A stretch of 64,000 nucleotides of DNA from Klebsiella africana (GTDB taxonomy: Bacteria; Pseudomonadota; Gammaproteobacteria; Enterobacterales; Enterobacteriaceae). A program made the translations under genes and the position numbers. The stretch lies in contig NZ_CP084874.1 in NCBI RefSeq assembly GCF_020526085.1, forward strand, positions 1,302,001-1,366,000. Reading direction: 5' to 3'. The notes under the pieces were generated by a model that saw only the letters and a program-made list of their open reading frames with translations, did no database searches and had not been told where the DNA came from. This document shows, piece by piece, positions 1-10,209 of the stretch (position 1 is its first letter; each line of letters begins with the position of its first letter).

Positions 1-99
1 TGGATTTGCGATCTGGAAGAGTTCGATGACGACCCAAACGCATCCAATGAAAAAATTCTGGAGGCGATTCTGCTAGTCTGGTTAGACGAAGCCGAATAA
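1..99 (+). CDS. iscX: IscX, 3' end (partial)
   Basis: The first 32 codons read in frame to a TAA and form an acidic tail ([17 protein letters not shown], ending VWLDEAE) that matches the C-terminus of IscX (YfhJ). IscX is a small acidic protein of the Isc iron-sulfur cluster system that binds IscS and iron. The start lies outside the window. pepB follows about 108 bp downstream, as in E. coli, where iscX-pepB close the isc cluster. Confidence 0.9.
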   Translation, partial: WICDLEEFDDDPNASNEKILEAILLVWLDEAE

Positions 100-206
100 T
101 TTTCGCATCATGATTTATGCGGCGGTATAAAGTCGGATAAATCATCGAGCGAGAGAACGTTACGGGCTGCCATACGGTGGCCCGTTTGCTAAGAAGGATA
201 ATGATA

Positions 207-1493
207 ATGACCGAAGCCATGAAGATTACGCTTTCTACTCAGCCAGCCGATGCGCGCTGGGGAGAAAAGGCGTCTTACAGCATTAATAACGACGGCATCG
301 CCCTGCACCTCAACGGCAAAGACGACCTGGGCCTGATTCAGCGCGCGGCGCGTAAAATTGATGGTATGGGCATCAAACATGTCGCGTTAAGCGGCGAAGG
401 ATGGAACACCGACCGCGCATGGGCGTTCTGGGCGGGTTATAAAGGTCCGAAAGGCACCCGTAAAGTTGAATGGCCGACCCTGGACGATGTGCAGCGTAGC
501 GAGCTGGATAACCGTCTGACCATTATTGACTGGGTGCGCGATACTATCAATGCCCCGGCGGAAGAGTTGGGCCCGGAGCAGCTGGCGCAGCGCGCCGTCG
601 ACCTGCTGTGCAGCGTGGCGGGCGAGAAGATGAGCTATCGCATCACCAAAGGCGAAGATCTGCGTGAGCAGGGTTATCTCGGCCTGCATACCGTGGGCCG
701 CGGCTCCGAGCGTCCGCCGGTCCTGCTGGCACTGGACTATAATCCGACCGGCGATAAAGAAGCCCCGGTATACGCCTGCCTGGTGGGCAAAGGCATCACT
801 TTTGACTCCGGCGGCTACAGCATCAAACAGAGCGCCTTTATGGATTCAATGAAATCCGATATGGGCGGCGCGGCGACCGTGACCGGCGCGCTGGCTTTTG
901 CCATTACCCGCGGGCTGAACAAGCGCGTGAAGCTGTTCCTGTGCTGCGCCGACAACCTGATCAGCGGCAACGCCTTTAAACTTGGCGATATCATTCATTA
1001 TCGTAACGGCAAAACCGTTGAAGTGATGAACACTGACGCCGAAGGCCGCCTGGTGCTGGCGGATGGCCTGATTGACGCCTCGGCGCAGAAGCCAGAGCTG
1101 ATCATCGACGCCGCCACTCTGACCGGCGCGGCGAAAACGGCGTTGGGTAATGACTACCACGCGCTGTTCAGCTTTGACGATGCGTTGGCCAATCGCCTGC
1201 TGGCGAGCGCGCAGGCGGAAAACGAAGCCTTCTGGCGTCTGCCGCTGGCCGAGTTCCATCGTAACCAGCTGCCGTCCAACTTCGCTGAACTGAACAACAC
1301 CGGCAGTGCGGCGTATCCGGCTGGTGCCAGCACCGCGGCGGGCTTCCTGTCCCACTTCGTGGAAAACTACCACCAGGGTTGGCTGCATATCGACTGTTCG
1401 GCAACCTACCGTAAATCTGCCGTTGAGCAGTGGTCGGCGGGCGCGACGGGGCTTGGCGTGCGTACCATTGCTAACCTGCTGACAGCTGAGTGA
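207..1493 (+). CDS. pepB: Peptidase B (M17 leucyl aminopeptidase family)
   Basis: This 428-residue cytoplasmic aminopeptidase removes N-terminal residues from peptides and belongs to the M17 family, which uses two metal ions. The C-terminal catalytic half carries the family signature NTDAEGRL and the preceding metal-binding stretch [12 protein letters not shown], followed by KSDMGGAA. An upstream ATG at 177 would add ten residues. The start at 207 ([10 protein letters not shown]) is preferred because it matches the known family N-terminus and has AGAAGGA eight bases upstream. Length agrees with E. coli PepB (about 427). It lies just after iscX, the conserved position. Confidence 0.96.
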   Translation: MTEAMKITLSTQPADARWGEKASYSINNDGIALHLNGKDDLGLIQRAARKIDGMGIKHVALSGEGWNTDRAWAFWAGYKGPKGTRKVEWPTLDDVQRSELDNRLTIIDWVRDTINAPAEELGPEQLAQRAVDLLCSVAGEKMSYRITKGEDLREQGYLGLHTVGRGSERPPVLLALDYNPTGDKEAPVYACLVGKGITFDSGGYSIKQSAFMDSMKSDMGGAATVTGALAFAITRGLNKRVKLFLCCADNLISGNAFKLGDIIHYRNGKTVEVMNTDAEGRLVLADGLIDASAQKPELIIDAATLTGAAKTALGNDYHALFSFDDALANRLLASAQAENEAFWRLPLAEFHRNQLPSNFAELNNTGSAAYPAGASTAAGFLSHFVENYHQGWLHIDCSATYRKSAVEQWSAGATGLGVRTIANLLTAE

Positions 1494-1500
1494 TGGCCTT

Positions 1501-1526
1501 GCCGGGTAGCGCTGCGCTTACCCGGC
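1501..1526. repeat. REP-type palindrome between pepB and sseB
   Basis: GCCGGGTA and TACCCGGC flank a short GC-rich loop, giving an eight-base-pair stem typical of enterobacterial REP units. It lies 8 bp after the pepB stop and may stabilise the 3' end of that mRNA. There is no T run, so it is not called a terminator. Confidence 0.65.
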
Positions 1527-1591
1527 CTGGAAACCTGTATGCCCGCGTGGACGAATGGCCGCCGGGCAATTCATTGTGAAGTAGCCTAACT

Positions 1592-2368
1592 ATGTCAGAT
1601 ACAAAAAATGAATTAGAAACCCTGCTGGAGAAGGCGGCGACCGAGCCCGCTCATCGTCCGGCATTTTTCAGCGCACTGCTGGAGGCCACCGTTTGGGTAC
1701 CCGGCAGTGCAGCCGATGGCGAGCAGATTGTCGAAGATAGCGCGCTGGATCTGACGCACTGGGAAAAAGACGACGGTACCTCGGTGATCCCATTCTTTAC
1801 CTCGCTGGAGGCGCTGCAGCAGGCGGTGGCGGATGAACAGGCTTTCGTGATGATGCCGGCCCGCACGCTGATGGCGATGACGCTGGGCGAATCGTTATTC
1901 CTCAACCCGAAGCTGCCGAGCGGCAAAGAGTTCACCCCGCGTGAAATCAGTCATCTGCTGGGTGAAGAGGGCAGCCCACTGAGCACCCAGACGGTACTGG
2001 AGGGCGGCGAAGCGCTGCTGTTGTCTGAAGTCGCCGAACCACCGGCGCAGATGGTCGATTCCCTGACTACGCTGTTCAAGACGCTGAAGACCGTCAAGCG
2101 GGCGTTTCTGTGCTCGATTAAAGAGCACGCCGACGCGCCGGCTAACCTGCTGATCGGTATTGAAGCGGAAGGGGATATTGAAGCTATTATTCAGACCACC
2201 GGCAGCGTGGCGACTGATACCCTGCCAGGCGATGAACCTATCGACATTTGTCAGGTGGTTGAAGGCGAGAAGGGCATCAGCCACTTTATGATTGCCCATA
2301 TCACGCCGTTCTATGAAAAGCGCTGGGGCAGCTTTCTGCGCGATTTTAAACAAAACCGCATTATCTGA
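1592..2368 (+). CDS. sseB: Enhanced serine sensitivity protein SseB
   Basis: This 258-residue soluble protein matches E. coli SseB over its full length, from MSDTKNELETLLEKAATEPAHR-type N-terminus to the DFKQNRII tail. SseB was named because its overexpression raises serine sensitivity; its biochemical role is not established. No signal peptide or membrane segment is visible. It follows pepB by about 100 bp on the same strand, with a REP unit between. A GC-rich hairpin (GGGGGC at 2373, GCCCCC at 2383) follows the stop. Confidence 0.93.
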   Translation: MSDTKNELETLLEKAATEPAHRPAFFSALLEATVWVPGSAADGEQIVEDSALDLTHWEKDDGTSVIPFFTSLEALQQAVADEQAFVMMPARTLMAMTLGESLFLNPKLPSGKEFTPREISHLLGEEGSPLSTQTVLEGGEALLLSEVAEPPAQMVDSLTTLFKTLKTVKRAFLCSIKEHADAPANLLIGIEAEGDIEAIIQTTGSVATDTLPGDEPIDICQVVEGEKGISHFMIAHITPFYEKRWGSFLRDFKQNRII

Positions 2369-2436
2369 AAGCGGGGGCGTCTGCCCCCACTGTGTTTCCG
2401 CGGCCTGCGCCAGGGTCTGAAAAACGGCTGTAGAAA

Positions 2437-3279
2437 TTAATGCAGCGCGGCAAAGATCCGCGGATAGGCAGACACCATGTGATAGAGGAGAAATCCCGTC
2501 ACGCATAGCGTGACGATCCCGTTGTAGAGCGCCATATCTCCGCGCCAGGCCCGGCATCTCTCTGCGCCGAGCAGGGAACGTAGCGCTGCCACCAGTCCGC
2601 CGACCGCCATAAACGCCAGTAACACCCCCGCCATCTGCGCAATGACAATATACCAGCCCAGCGGCGTATTCACGCCCCGGGCGCTCATCAGCGCGATCTG
2701 CGCCGGCAAAATCGTCTGGAACCCGAGGGTAAGTATCATGAGAAGACGCAGGTCCGCCAGCTGAGCGTCGAACGAGCGGGCCAGGCGCCGGGCGTCACGC
2801 AGGAGCAGCACCCCTGACACCACCGCCGCGGCAACGCTGATGTGCTGGAGAATAAATATATATAACGCCAGGGTTGCGGATGGGACCCGGGACAAAAAGA
2901 ACAGATTGCAAAAGACAATGACCAGCAGGCCAAATTTTATGACCCAGGCACGGAGTACCTCGCCGGGCCAGCGCCGGCTTGACGCTGGGTTATGCATCAT
3001 CCACGCGGCAAGGGTCGACTTACCGTAACCGGGCGTGAGCAGCACCATTAGAAAACCCAGCAGCGCCTGATGGCCATAGGTGATTAACGGAACATCTTCC
3101 AGAGTGACCCCGAGAAAGTGGGTATACACGGAGACCGGCGCAGGCACCAGGCTTAACCATACTCGGTTCCATTGCGGCCAAAAATAAAGGATCGCGCCGC
3201 CTGCCAGCAGGCCAGCTATGCCTCCCAGCCAGGGAAGTCGCGGTGAATAAACAGAATGTGGGTTAGAGACTAATGCCAT
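2437..3279 (-). CDS. Uncharacterised multi-pass membrane protein
   Basis: I do not recognise this 280-residue protein. It shows about seven hydrophobic segments, for example LPWLGGIAGLLAGGAILYFW near the N-terminus, FGLLVIVFCNLFFL in the middle and IVTLCVTGFLLYHMV near the end, so it is an inner-membrane protein. The longer frame starts at 3363, but the ATG at 3279 has AAGGAG about five bases upstream and removes a basic, non-hydrophobic leader, so it is preferred. It is not at this place in E. coli and appears to be an accessory insertion between sseB and sseA. Function unknown. Confidence 0.7.
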   Translation of the reverse strand: MALVSNPHSVYSPRLPWLGGIAGLLAGGAILYFWPQWNRVWLSLVPAPVSVYTHFLGVTLEDVPLITYGHQALLGFLMVLLTPGYGKSTLAAWMMHNPASSRRWPGEVLRAWVIKFGLLVIVFCNLFFLSRVPSATLALYIFILQHISVAAAVVSGVLLLRDARRLARSFDAQLADLRLLMILTLGFQTILPAQIALMSARGVNTPLGWYIVIAQMAGVLLAFMAVGGLVAALRSLLGAERCRAWRGDMALYNGIVTLCVTGFLLYHMVSAYPRIFAALH

Positions 3280-3381
3280 TTTCACTCCTTGTGGTGACAT
3301 CAGGTTACGGATAAAACGCTCCCTCCTGGAGCAGGCCCCGGCGGCGCGCGTTAATCGCGTCATCCGGGGTGAGATGGTGAA

Positions 3382-4032
3382 TTAGTCAGGACAGCCTTCG
3401 AGCCTGGCGTAAAGATCCTCATGAATATATTCCAGCTCCAGCAAGGCGCCATCGCGTGCCTCATTGAGGGTCTGCTGATGCTGCCATTCGTCGTGACTCT
3501 CCTCGCTGCCGGCAAAGATCCCCTGCAGATATTCAATCAGTGACGATTCTGCCAGCCAGAGATCATTCTCTTTACCCTCGAAGCGGACAACAGGATATTC
3601 ACCTTGTTCATCACGTTCAGTGACATAGATAAATACCAGCTGATCGCCGGCATGGCTGATGCGAATCAGGGCAGGAAGACGCGGATCGTCGTTCCAGACG
3701 GGCATCAGCTCTTCAAAGTCCAGTCCGGCCATATCAAGACCATTCATGTAATAAGCATCTTCATCCAGCGAGTCGGAAAGCAGGACGCCATGTTCATCAA
3801 TGGAGTCCACAACCCATTCCAGTACCAGCTGTCCGTGGGGGCTTTTCAGTTGGCAATCGTAGGCCAACAGCGCTTTCAGACTCTCCGGAAGCGCCACGGT
3901 TTCGCTATTTTGCGGGTCACGATATTTCCGTACCCGCAGGCGATCCACTTCGTCTACGGGCATCGGTTTCGGGGTGGGATTGCGGTTGTACTTATGTACG
4001 ACATCCATGAGATCCGGTAATGAAAATGCCAT
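3382..4032 (-). CDS. Acidic soluble protein, possibly SMI1/KNR4 (SUKH)-like
   Basis: A 216-residue acidic protein without signal peptide or membrane segment. The pattern LPESLKALLAYDCQL, then an acidic mid-section, then a GDQLVFIYV strand, PVVRFEG and a final SLIEYLQGIF helix resembles the SUKH (SMI1/KNR4) fold, which is common among immunity proteins of polymorphic toxins. That assignment is inference from residue pattern only. It lies on the same strand as the membrane protein at 2437-3279 and ends about 100 bp upstream of that gene's start, so the two may be cotranscribed. No toxin gene is adjacent. Confidence 0.6.
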   Translation of the reverse strand: MAFSLPDLMDVVHKYNRNPTPKPMPVDEVDRLRVRKYRDPQNSETVALPESLKALLAYDCQLKSPHGQLVLEWVVDSIDEHGVLLSDSLDEDAYYMNGLDMAGLDFEELMPVWNDDPRLPALIRISHAGDQLVFIYVTERDEQGEYPVVRFEGKENDLWLAESSLIEYLQGIFAGSEESHDEWQHQQTLNEARDGALLELEYIHEDLYARLEGCPD

Positions 4033-4196
4033 TATTCTATTTCCTTATATAGTGAGTGGCAGTAAAGCGAATACGACAGGCGCAAGCCCTGCGGCAGCAC
4101 AGAGTAACCGGTTTAGTGAGAAGCAGGAGAAAGAGGAGGGAAAAATCAGAAATTATTTAGTGACTGCGGGTAGGAAAACCTGCAGTCACGCGATGT

Positions 4197-5054
4197 TTAC
4201 TCAGCGATAGAAGCCGGTTCAATCGGCAGATCGGTTCGTGCGCCCCATTCGCTCCAGGAGCCGTCATACAGGCAGACACCGTTTACGCCAAGCGTGGTGA
4301 GCGCCAGCACGACCACCGCCGCCGTCACTCCTGAGCCGCAGCTGGCAATGATCGGCCGTTCAAAATCGACACCCTGACGTAAAAAGATGTCGTTCAGCTC
4401 GTCAACGGTTTTCAGTTCGCCGTTAATCACCAGCTCCGTCCACGGCACGTTAAGCGCGCCAGGGATATGCCCGCGGCGCAGGCCCGGGCGCGGTTCGTCG
4501 GCCTGGCCGTTAAACCGGGCCGCCGGACGTGCATCGACAATCTGCGCCGACCCTTCATGGCTAACCAGCAGGACGTCGGTCAGGCGCTTAATTTGTTGGG
4601 GATCGAAACGCACATCGAATTCGCCTTCGGCTACCTCCGGCACCCCTTGTTCCAGCGGCAGCTCGTCGCGACGCCAGCCCTCCAGGCCGCCGGCCAGAAT
4701 CGACACTTTCTCCACGCCAAAGGTGCGCAGCATCCACCAGGCGCGAGGCGCGGAAAACAGATTGCCTTCGTCATAGACTACCAGATGCTTATCGCTGCAG
4801 ACCCCCAGTTCACGCATAGCGACGGCGAACGCTTCGGCGCGCGGCATCATATGCGGCAGCGGGCTGGTGTGATCGGATAGCGCCTCGATATCGAAAAACA
4901 GCGCGTTCGGCACATGGCCGGCGCGGTATTCCGCGGCCATATCGCGCAGGGCCTCCTGCCCGGCGGGCGCCATGCGGGCGTCGATAATCTGAATTTCCGG
5001 GTCATCAATATGTTCTGCCAGCCAGTCGGCAGCGACAAAAAACGAGGTGGACAT
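4197..5054 (-). CDS. sseA: 3-mercaptopyruvate sulfurtransferase
   Basis: This 285-residue enzyme of two rhodanese domains transfers sulfur from 3-mercaptopyruvate to thiophilic acceptors such as cyanide or thiols. The C-terminal active loop CGSGVTA, with catalytic Cys about residue 239, is the mercaptopyruvate-type signature rather than the thiosulfate-type one. The N-terminal domain has the conserved EIQIIDARM and YDEGNLFSAPRAWW stretches. An upstream in-frame ATG at 5078 would add eight residues; 5054 (MSTSFFVAADWLAEH) fits the family start. It is divergent from yfhM. Confidence 0.95.
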   Translation of the reverse strand: MSTSFFVAADWLAEHIDDPEIQIIDARMAPAGQEALRDMAAEYRAGHVPNALFFDIEALSDHTSPLPHMMPRAEAFAVAMRELGVCSDKHLVVYDEGNLFSAPRAWWMLRTFGVEKVSILAGGLEGWRRDELPLEQGVPEVAEGEFDVRFDPQQIKRLTDVLLVSHEGSAQIVDARPAARFNGQADEPRPGLRRGHIPGALNVPWTELVINGELKTVDELNDIFLRQGVDFERPIIASCGSGVTAAVVVLALTTLGVNGVCLYDGSWSEWGARTDLPIEPASIAE

Positions 5055-5186
5055 AGGTGCCTCCGTTTTATCATTCATGACTGAATTGTCGGCGTTTTAG
5101 CTGGCGCTGACAAGTTAAGGACGCCAGAGTGGGGACGGCGTCACGGCACTTTTCTGATTAATCGGCAGAAACCCGCTTCGTCACTG

Positions 5187-5215
5187 TTGAGATATGCCGC
5201 CATATCGCATAATAA
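5187..5215 (+). promoter_or_regulatory. Predicted sigma-70 promoter of yfhM-pbpC
   Basis: TTGAGA (5187-5192) and TAATAA (5210-5215) are separated by 17 bp, 45 bp before the yfhM start. Both hexamers are close to the sigma-70 consensus. Predicted from sequence only. Confidence 0.45.
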
Positions 5216-5259
5216 ATGTGACAAATTGCATCAGGCTCATCGGCCGAGGGGTTAGAAGG

Positions 5260-8200
5260 ATGAAACCATTTCGTTTAGCGGCGCTGTCACTGGCGCTCCT
5301 TACCGCATTATCATTAACCGGGTGTGATGACAGCGGTACGCCGCAGGCCACGGCCCCTGCGCCAGCCGCGGATAGCAACCCAGGCGCGACGGCAAAACCG
5401 GACCGCGCCCAGCTGGCGGCGCTGGCGGAAAAAAGCCAGGGCAAAGCGCTGACGCTGCTCGACGCCTCGGAGGTGCAACTGGATGGCGCCGCGACCCTGG
5501 TGCTGACGTTTTCCGTGCCGCTGCAGCCGGACCAGGATTTCTCCCGCAGCGTGCATCTGGTCGACAAGAAAAGCGGTAAGGTCGACGGTGCCTGGGAGCT
5601 GGCGCCGAATCTGAAAGAGCTGCGTCTGCGTCACCTTGAGCCAAAGCGCGAGCTGATTGTCTCGGTCGACCCGACGCTGACCGCCCTGAACAAGGCGACG
5701 CTCGACAAACCGTTTGAGAAGACCCTGACCACCCGCGATATCGCACCGAGCGTTGGGTTTGCCAGCCGCGGCTCGCTGCTGCCGGGCAACGTGGTCGCCG
5801 GGCTGCCGGTCATGGCGCTGAACGTCGATAACGTTGACGTTAACTTCTTCCGTATTAAGCCGGAATCACTCTCCGCCTTTGTCAGCCAGTGGGAATACCG
5901 TAACTCGTTAAGCAACTGGGAATCTGATGAACTGCTGAAAATGGCGGATCTGGTCTATAGCGGCCGCTTCGATCTCAACCCGGCGCGTAATACTCGCGAA
6001 AAGCTGCTGCTGCCGCTGAGCGACATCAAGCCGCTCCAGCAGCCTGGCGTCTACGTGGCGGTCATGAACCCGGCGGGCCACTATAGCTACAGCAACGCGG
6101 CGACGCTGTTTACCCTCAGCGATATCGGTGTCTCGGCGCATCGCTACCATAACCGGCTGGACGTCTTTACCCAGAGCCTGGAAAACGGCGCCGCCCAGTC
6201 GGGCATTGAGGTGCAGCTGCTCAATGCCAAAGGGCAGACCCTGGCGCAGGCGAAAAGCGACAGCCAGGGCCACGTCACCCTGCAAACCGATAAAGAAGCC
6301 GCGCTGCTGCTGGCGCGCAAAGAGGGGCAAACCACGCTCCTCGATCTCAAGCTGCCGGCGCTGGATCTGGCGGAATTCTCTATCGCAGGGGCGCCCGGCT
6401 TTAGCAAACAGTTCTTTATGTTTGGCCCGCGCGATCTCTATCGTCCCGGCGAAACGGTGATCCTTAATGCGCTGTTGCGCGATAGCGACGGCAAGCCGCT
6501 GGCGGAGCAGCCGGTGAAACTGGAGGTGGTTCAGCCGGACGGCCAGGTAATCCGCTCGGTGATGTGTAAACCAGTGAATGGCCTGTACCAGTTTACTTAT
6601 CCGCTCGACAGCGGCGCGGCTACCGGCATGTGGCACATTCGCTCCAGCACCGGCGACAATCAGCCGCGCGAGTGGGATTTCCACGTTGAAGACTTTATGC
6701 CGGAACGCATGGCCCTGAACCTGACGCCGCAGGCCGCGCCAGTCGCGCCGACTGCCGACGTCAGCTTTGACGTCAGCGGCGCTTATCTCTACGGCGCGCC
6801 GGCCAGCGGCAACCAGCTGCAGGGCAAGCTGTTCCTGCGCCCGCTGCGCGACGCCGTCGCTGCGCTGCCGGGCTTCCAGTTCGGCGATATTGCGGAAGAA
6901 AACCTCTCTCGTAGCCTGGATGAAGTCCAGCTGACGTTGGACGAAAAAGGCCATGGCGAAGTGACCACCTCAAGCCAGTGGCAGGATAGCCACTCGCCGC
7001 TGCAGGTGGTGCTGCAGGCCAGCCTGCTGGAATCCGGGGGGCGTCCGGTGACCCGTACGGTTAAGCAGCCGATCTGGCCCGCCGAGGCGCTGCCGGGGAT
7101 CCGCCCGCAATTTACCCTGAAAGACGTTTACGATTACCGCACCGATACCACCGTGAAACAGCCGGTGGTGGATGAAAACAGTAACGCCGCGTTTGATATC
7201 GTCTATGCCGACGCCAAAGGCGAGAAAAAAGCGATCTCCGGTCTGCAGGTGCGGCTGATCCGCGAACGACGTGACTACTACTGGAACTGGTCCGATAGCG
7301 AGGGCTGGCAGTCGCAGTTCGATCAAAAAGATCTGCAGGAGGGCGAGGAGTCGCTGGATCTGCAGGCCGGCCAGATCGGTAAAGTGAGCTTCCCGGTAGA
7401 GTGGGGCTCCTATCGTCTGGAGGTGAAAGGGCCGGACGATGTCGTCAGCAGCGTGCGCTTCTGGGCCGGCTACAGCTGGCAGGATAACAGCGAAGGTACC
7501 GGCGCGGCGCGTCCTGACCGGGTCACCATGAAACTGGATAAACCGAGCTATAAACCGGGCGATACCATCAAACTGCATATCGCCGCCCCGGCGGCGGGGA
7601 AAGGCTACGCGATGGTGGAATCCAGTGAAGGGCCGCTATGGTGGCAGGAAATTGACGTCCCGGCGGAGGGGATGGACCTGTCTATTCCGGTGGATAAAAC
7701 CTGGAATCGCCACGACCTCTACCTCAGCACGCTGGTGGTTCGCCCTGGCGATAAATCGCGCTCGGCGACGCCGAAACGCGCGGTAGGCCTGCTGCATCTG
7801 CCGCTGGGCGATGAAAACCGTCGCCTGACGCTGGCGCTGGAGGCCCCGGACAAAATGCGCCCCAACCAGCCGCTGACGGTGAAAGTGAAGGCCAGCGTGA
7901 AAGAGGGCGAGGTGCCGAAACAGGTCAACGTCCTGCTCTCCGCGGTGGATAGCGGAGTGCTGAATATTACCGATTACGCCACGCCGGATCCGTGGAACGC
8001 CTTCTTTGGCCAGAAGCGTTACGGCGCGGATATCTATGACATCTACGGCCAGGTGATTGAAGGGCAGGGGCGGGTGGCCAGTCTGCGCTTCGGCGGCGAT
8101 GGCGACGAGTTAAAACGCGGCGGTAAACCGCCGGTTAACCACGTGACCATCATCGCCCAACAGGCGCAGCCGGTGGTGCTGAACGATCAGGGCGAAGGGA

Positions 8201-10209
8201 CGGTGACGCTGCCGATCGGTGATTTTAACGGCGAACTGCGGGTGATGGCTCAGGCGTGGACGGCGGATGACTTCGGCAGCAGCGAAGATAAAGTGGTGGT
8301 AGCCGCCCCGGTCATCGCCGAGCTGAACACTCCGCGCTTCCTGGCCAGCGGCGACACTACGCGTCTGGCGCTGGATCTCAGCAACCTGACCGATAAACCG
8401 CAAACCCTGCAGGTCCATCTTGCCGCCAGCGGGCTGGTGACCTTAACCGAGGGCCAGCTGCCGCCGGTGCAGCTGGCGCCGGGCGCGCGCAGCACGCTGT
8501 TCGTGCCGGTGAGCGCGCTGGCGGGTTTTGGCGATGGTCAAGTTAATGCCACCATCAGCGGCCTGAGCCTGCCGGGTGAAACCTTCGCCCCGCTGCAAAA
8601 ACAGTGGAAAATCGGCGTCCGTCCGGCGTTCCCGGCCCAGACCGTCAACAGCGGCGCGGTGCTGCAGCCCGGCGAAAGCTGGCAGCCGCCGGCGGCGCAG
8701 AGCCAGGGCGTTGCCCCGCAAACGCTGCAGGGCCAGCTGCTGCTCAGCGGCAAGCCGCCGCTGAACCTCGCCCGCTATATCCGCGAGCTGAAAGCCTATC
8801 CTTACGGCTGCCTTGAGCAGACCGCCAGCGGCCTGTTCCCTTCTCTGTACACCAGCGCGGCGCAGCTAAAGGCGCTGGGCATCAGCGGGGACAGTGACGA
8901 AAAACGCCGCGCGGCCATCGATATCGGTATTTCTCGCCTGCTACAGATGCAGCTGGAAAACGGCGGCTTTGCGCTATGGGATAGAGAGGGGCCGGAAGAG
9001 TACTGGCTGACCGCCTACGCCATGGACTTTCTCGTGCGCGCCAGCGAGCAGGGTTACAGCGTGCCGGTCAACGCTATCAATAAAGGCAATGAACGCCTGC
9101 TGCGCTACCTGCAGGAGCCGGGGCTGATGACCGTGCGCTACAGCGACGACGCCCAGGCCAGCCGCTTTGCCGCTCAGGCCTATGCCGCGCTGGTGCTGGC
9201 GCGTCAGCAAAAAGCGCCGCTCGGCGCCTTGCGTGAAATCTGGAGCCGTCACGACCAGGCACGCTCCGGCTTGCCGCTGCTGCAGCTCGGCATTGCGCTG
9301 AAAACCATGGGCGATGCGCCGCGCGGCGATGAGGCCATGAAGCTGGCGGTTGCCACCCCGCGCCAGGATGAGAATCGTTGGCTGGGTGATTACGGCAGCC
9401 CGCTTCGCGATGACGCCCTGAAGCTGGCGCTGCTGGAAGAGAATAAGCTGCTGCCGGAGGTGCAAAATCAGCTGTTGAGCACGCTATCGGAAGAGGCCTA
9501 CGGTCAGCGCTGGCTGTCGACCCAGGAAACCAACGCCTTGTTCCTTGCTGGACGGACGCTGGCGGACCTGCCGGGCAGCTGGCAGGCGCAAACCTCGCTG
9601 CAGGCGGAGCCGCTGGCCGGCGACAAAGCGCAAACCCGCAACCTCGACGGCGATCGGCTGGCGACGCTGCAGGTGAGCAATACTGGCAGTCAGCCGCTGT
9701 GGCTGCGCCTCGACAGCAGCGGCTATCCGCAAAGCGCGCCGCAGCCGGGCGGTAACGTCCTGGGGATTGAACGCACTATTTTCGATGCCCAGGGGCAGCA
9801 GAAATCGCTGTCTTCACTGCGCAGCGGTGAGCTGGTGCTGGTCAAGCTGGAGGTGACCGCTAAACGCAATGTGCCTGACGCGCTGGTGGTTGATTTGTTG
9901 CCAGCCGGTCTGGAGCTGGAAAACCAGAACCTGGCCAATAGCAGCGCCAGCCTGCAGGAGAATGGCGACGCGGTGCAAAATCTCCTTAACCAGATGCAGC
10001 AGGCGGATATTCAGCATATCGAGTTCCGCGATGACCGTTTCGTCGCCGCTGTCGCTGTCAATGAAGGCCAGCCGGTGACGCTGGTCTATCTGGCGCGGGC
10101 GGTGACGCCGGGCACTTATCAGGTCCCGCAGCCGCAGGTGGAATCGATGTATGTGCCGCAGTGGCGAGCGACCGGAGCGGCCAGCGGTCCGCTCACCGTG
10201 ACGCCGTAA
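5260..10209 (+). CDS. yfhM: Bacterial alpha-2-macroglobulin lipoprotein
   Basis: This 1649-residue periplasmic protease trap is thought to protect the cell from host or competitor proteases. A 21-residue signal ends in the lipobox LTGC (Cys22). Asp at +2 is the classic Lol-avoidance residue, predicting retention in the inner membrane. The thioester motif CLEQ sits at about residue 1184 in YGCLEQTASG, where the family expects it, after a long series of macroglobulin-like beta domains and the bait region. The ATG at 5260 has GAGGGG eight bases upstream; the earlier in-frame codon at 5194 has no ribosome site. pbpC begins immediately after the stop. Confidence 0.96.
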   Translation: MKPFRLAALSLALLTALSLTGCDDSGTPQATAPAPAADSNPGATAKPDRAQLAALAEKSQGKALTLLDASEVQLDGAATLVLTFSVPLQPDQDFSRSVHLVDKKSGKVDGAWELAPNLKELRLRHLEPKRELIVSVDPTLTALNKATLDKPFEKTLTTRDIAPSVGFASRGSLLPGNVVAGLPVMALNVDNVDVNFFRIKPESLSAFVSQWEYRNSLSNWESDELLKMADLVYSGRFDLNPARNTREKLLLPLSDIKPLQQPGVYVAVMNPAGHYSYSNAATLFTLSDIGVSAHRYHNRLDVFTQSLENGAAQSGIEVQLLNAKGQTLAQAKSDSQGHVTLQTDKEAALLLARKEGQTTLLDLKLPALDLAEFSIAGAPGFSKQFFMFGPRDLYRPGETVILNALLRDSDGKPLAEQPVKLEVVQPDGQVIRSVMCKPVNGLYQFTYPLDSGAATGMWHIRSSTGDNQPREWDFHVEDFMPERMALNLTPQAAPVAPTADVSFDVSGAYLYGAPASGNQLQGKLFLRPLRDAVAALPGFQFGDIAEENLSRSLDEVQLTLDEKGHGEVTTSSQWQDSHSPLQVVLQASLLESGGRPVTRTVKQPIWPAEALPGIRPQFTLKDVYDYRTDTTVKQPVVDENSNAAFDIVYADAKGEKKAISGLQVRLIRERRDYYWNWSDSEGWQSQFDQKDLQEGEESLDLQAGQIGKVSFPVEWGSYRLEVKGPDDVVSSVRFWAGYSWQDNSEGTGAARPDRVTMKLDKPSYKPGDTIKLHIAAPAAGKGYAMVESSEGPLWWQEIDVPAEGMDLSIPVDKTWNRHDLYLSTLVVRPGDKSRSATPKRAVGLLHLPLGDENRRLTLALEAPDKMRPNQPLTVKVKASVKEGEVPKQVNVLLSAVDSGVLNITDYATPDPWNAFFGQKRYGADIYDIYGQVIEGQGRVASLRFGGDGDELKRGGKPPVNHVTIIAQQAQPVVLNDQGEGTVTLPIGDFNGELRVMAQAWTADDFGSSEDKVVVAAPVIAELNTPRFLASGDTTRLALDLSNLTDKPQTLQVHLAASGLVTLTEGQLPPVQLAPGARSTLFVPVSALAGFGDGQVNATISGLSLPGETFAPLQKQWKIGVRPAFPAQTVNSGAVLQPGESWQPPAAQSQGVAPQTLQGQLLLSGKPPLNLARYIRELKAYPYGCLEQTASGLFPSLYTSAAQLKALGISGDSDEKRRAAIDIGISRLLQMQLENGGFALWDREGPEEYWLTAYAMDFLVRASEQGYSVPVNAINKGNERLLRYLQEPGLMTVRYSDDAQASRFAAQAYAALVLARQQKAPLGALREIWSRHDQARSGLPLLQLGIALKTMGDAPRGDEAMKLAVATPRQDENRWLGDYGSPLRDDALKLALLEENKLLPEVQNQLLSTLSEEAYGQRWLSTQETNALFLAGRTLADLPGSWQAQTSLQAEPLAGDKAQTRNLDGDRLATLQVSNTGSQPLWLRLDSSGYPQSAPQPGGNVLGIERTIFDAQGQQKSLSSLRSGELVLVKLEVTAKRNVPDALVVDLLPAGLELENQNLANSSASLQENGDAVQNLLNQMQQADIQHIEFRDDRFVAAVAVNEGQPVTLVYLARAVTPGTYQVPQPQVESMYVPQWRATGAASGPLTVTP

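Noticed and set aside
5908..6954. 348-codon minus-strand open frame inside yfhM
   Set aside because: Shadow frame of a long GC-rich gene, with no recognisable domain or ribosome site.
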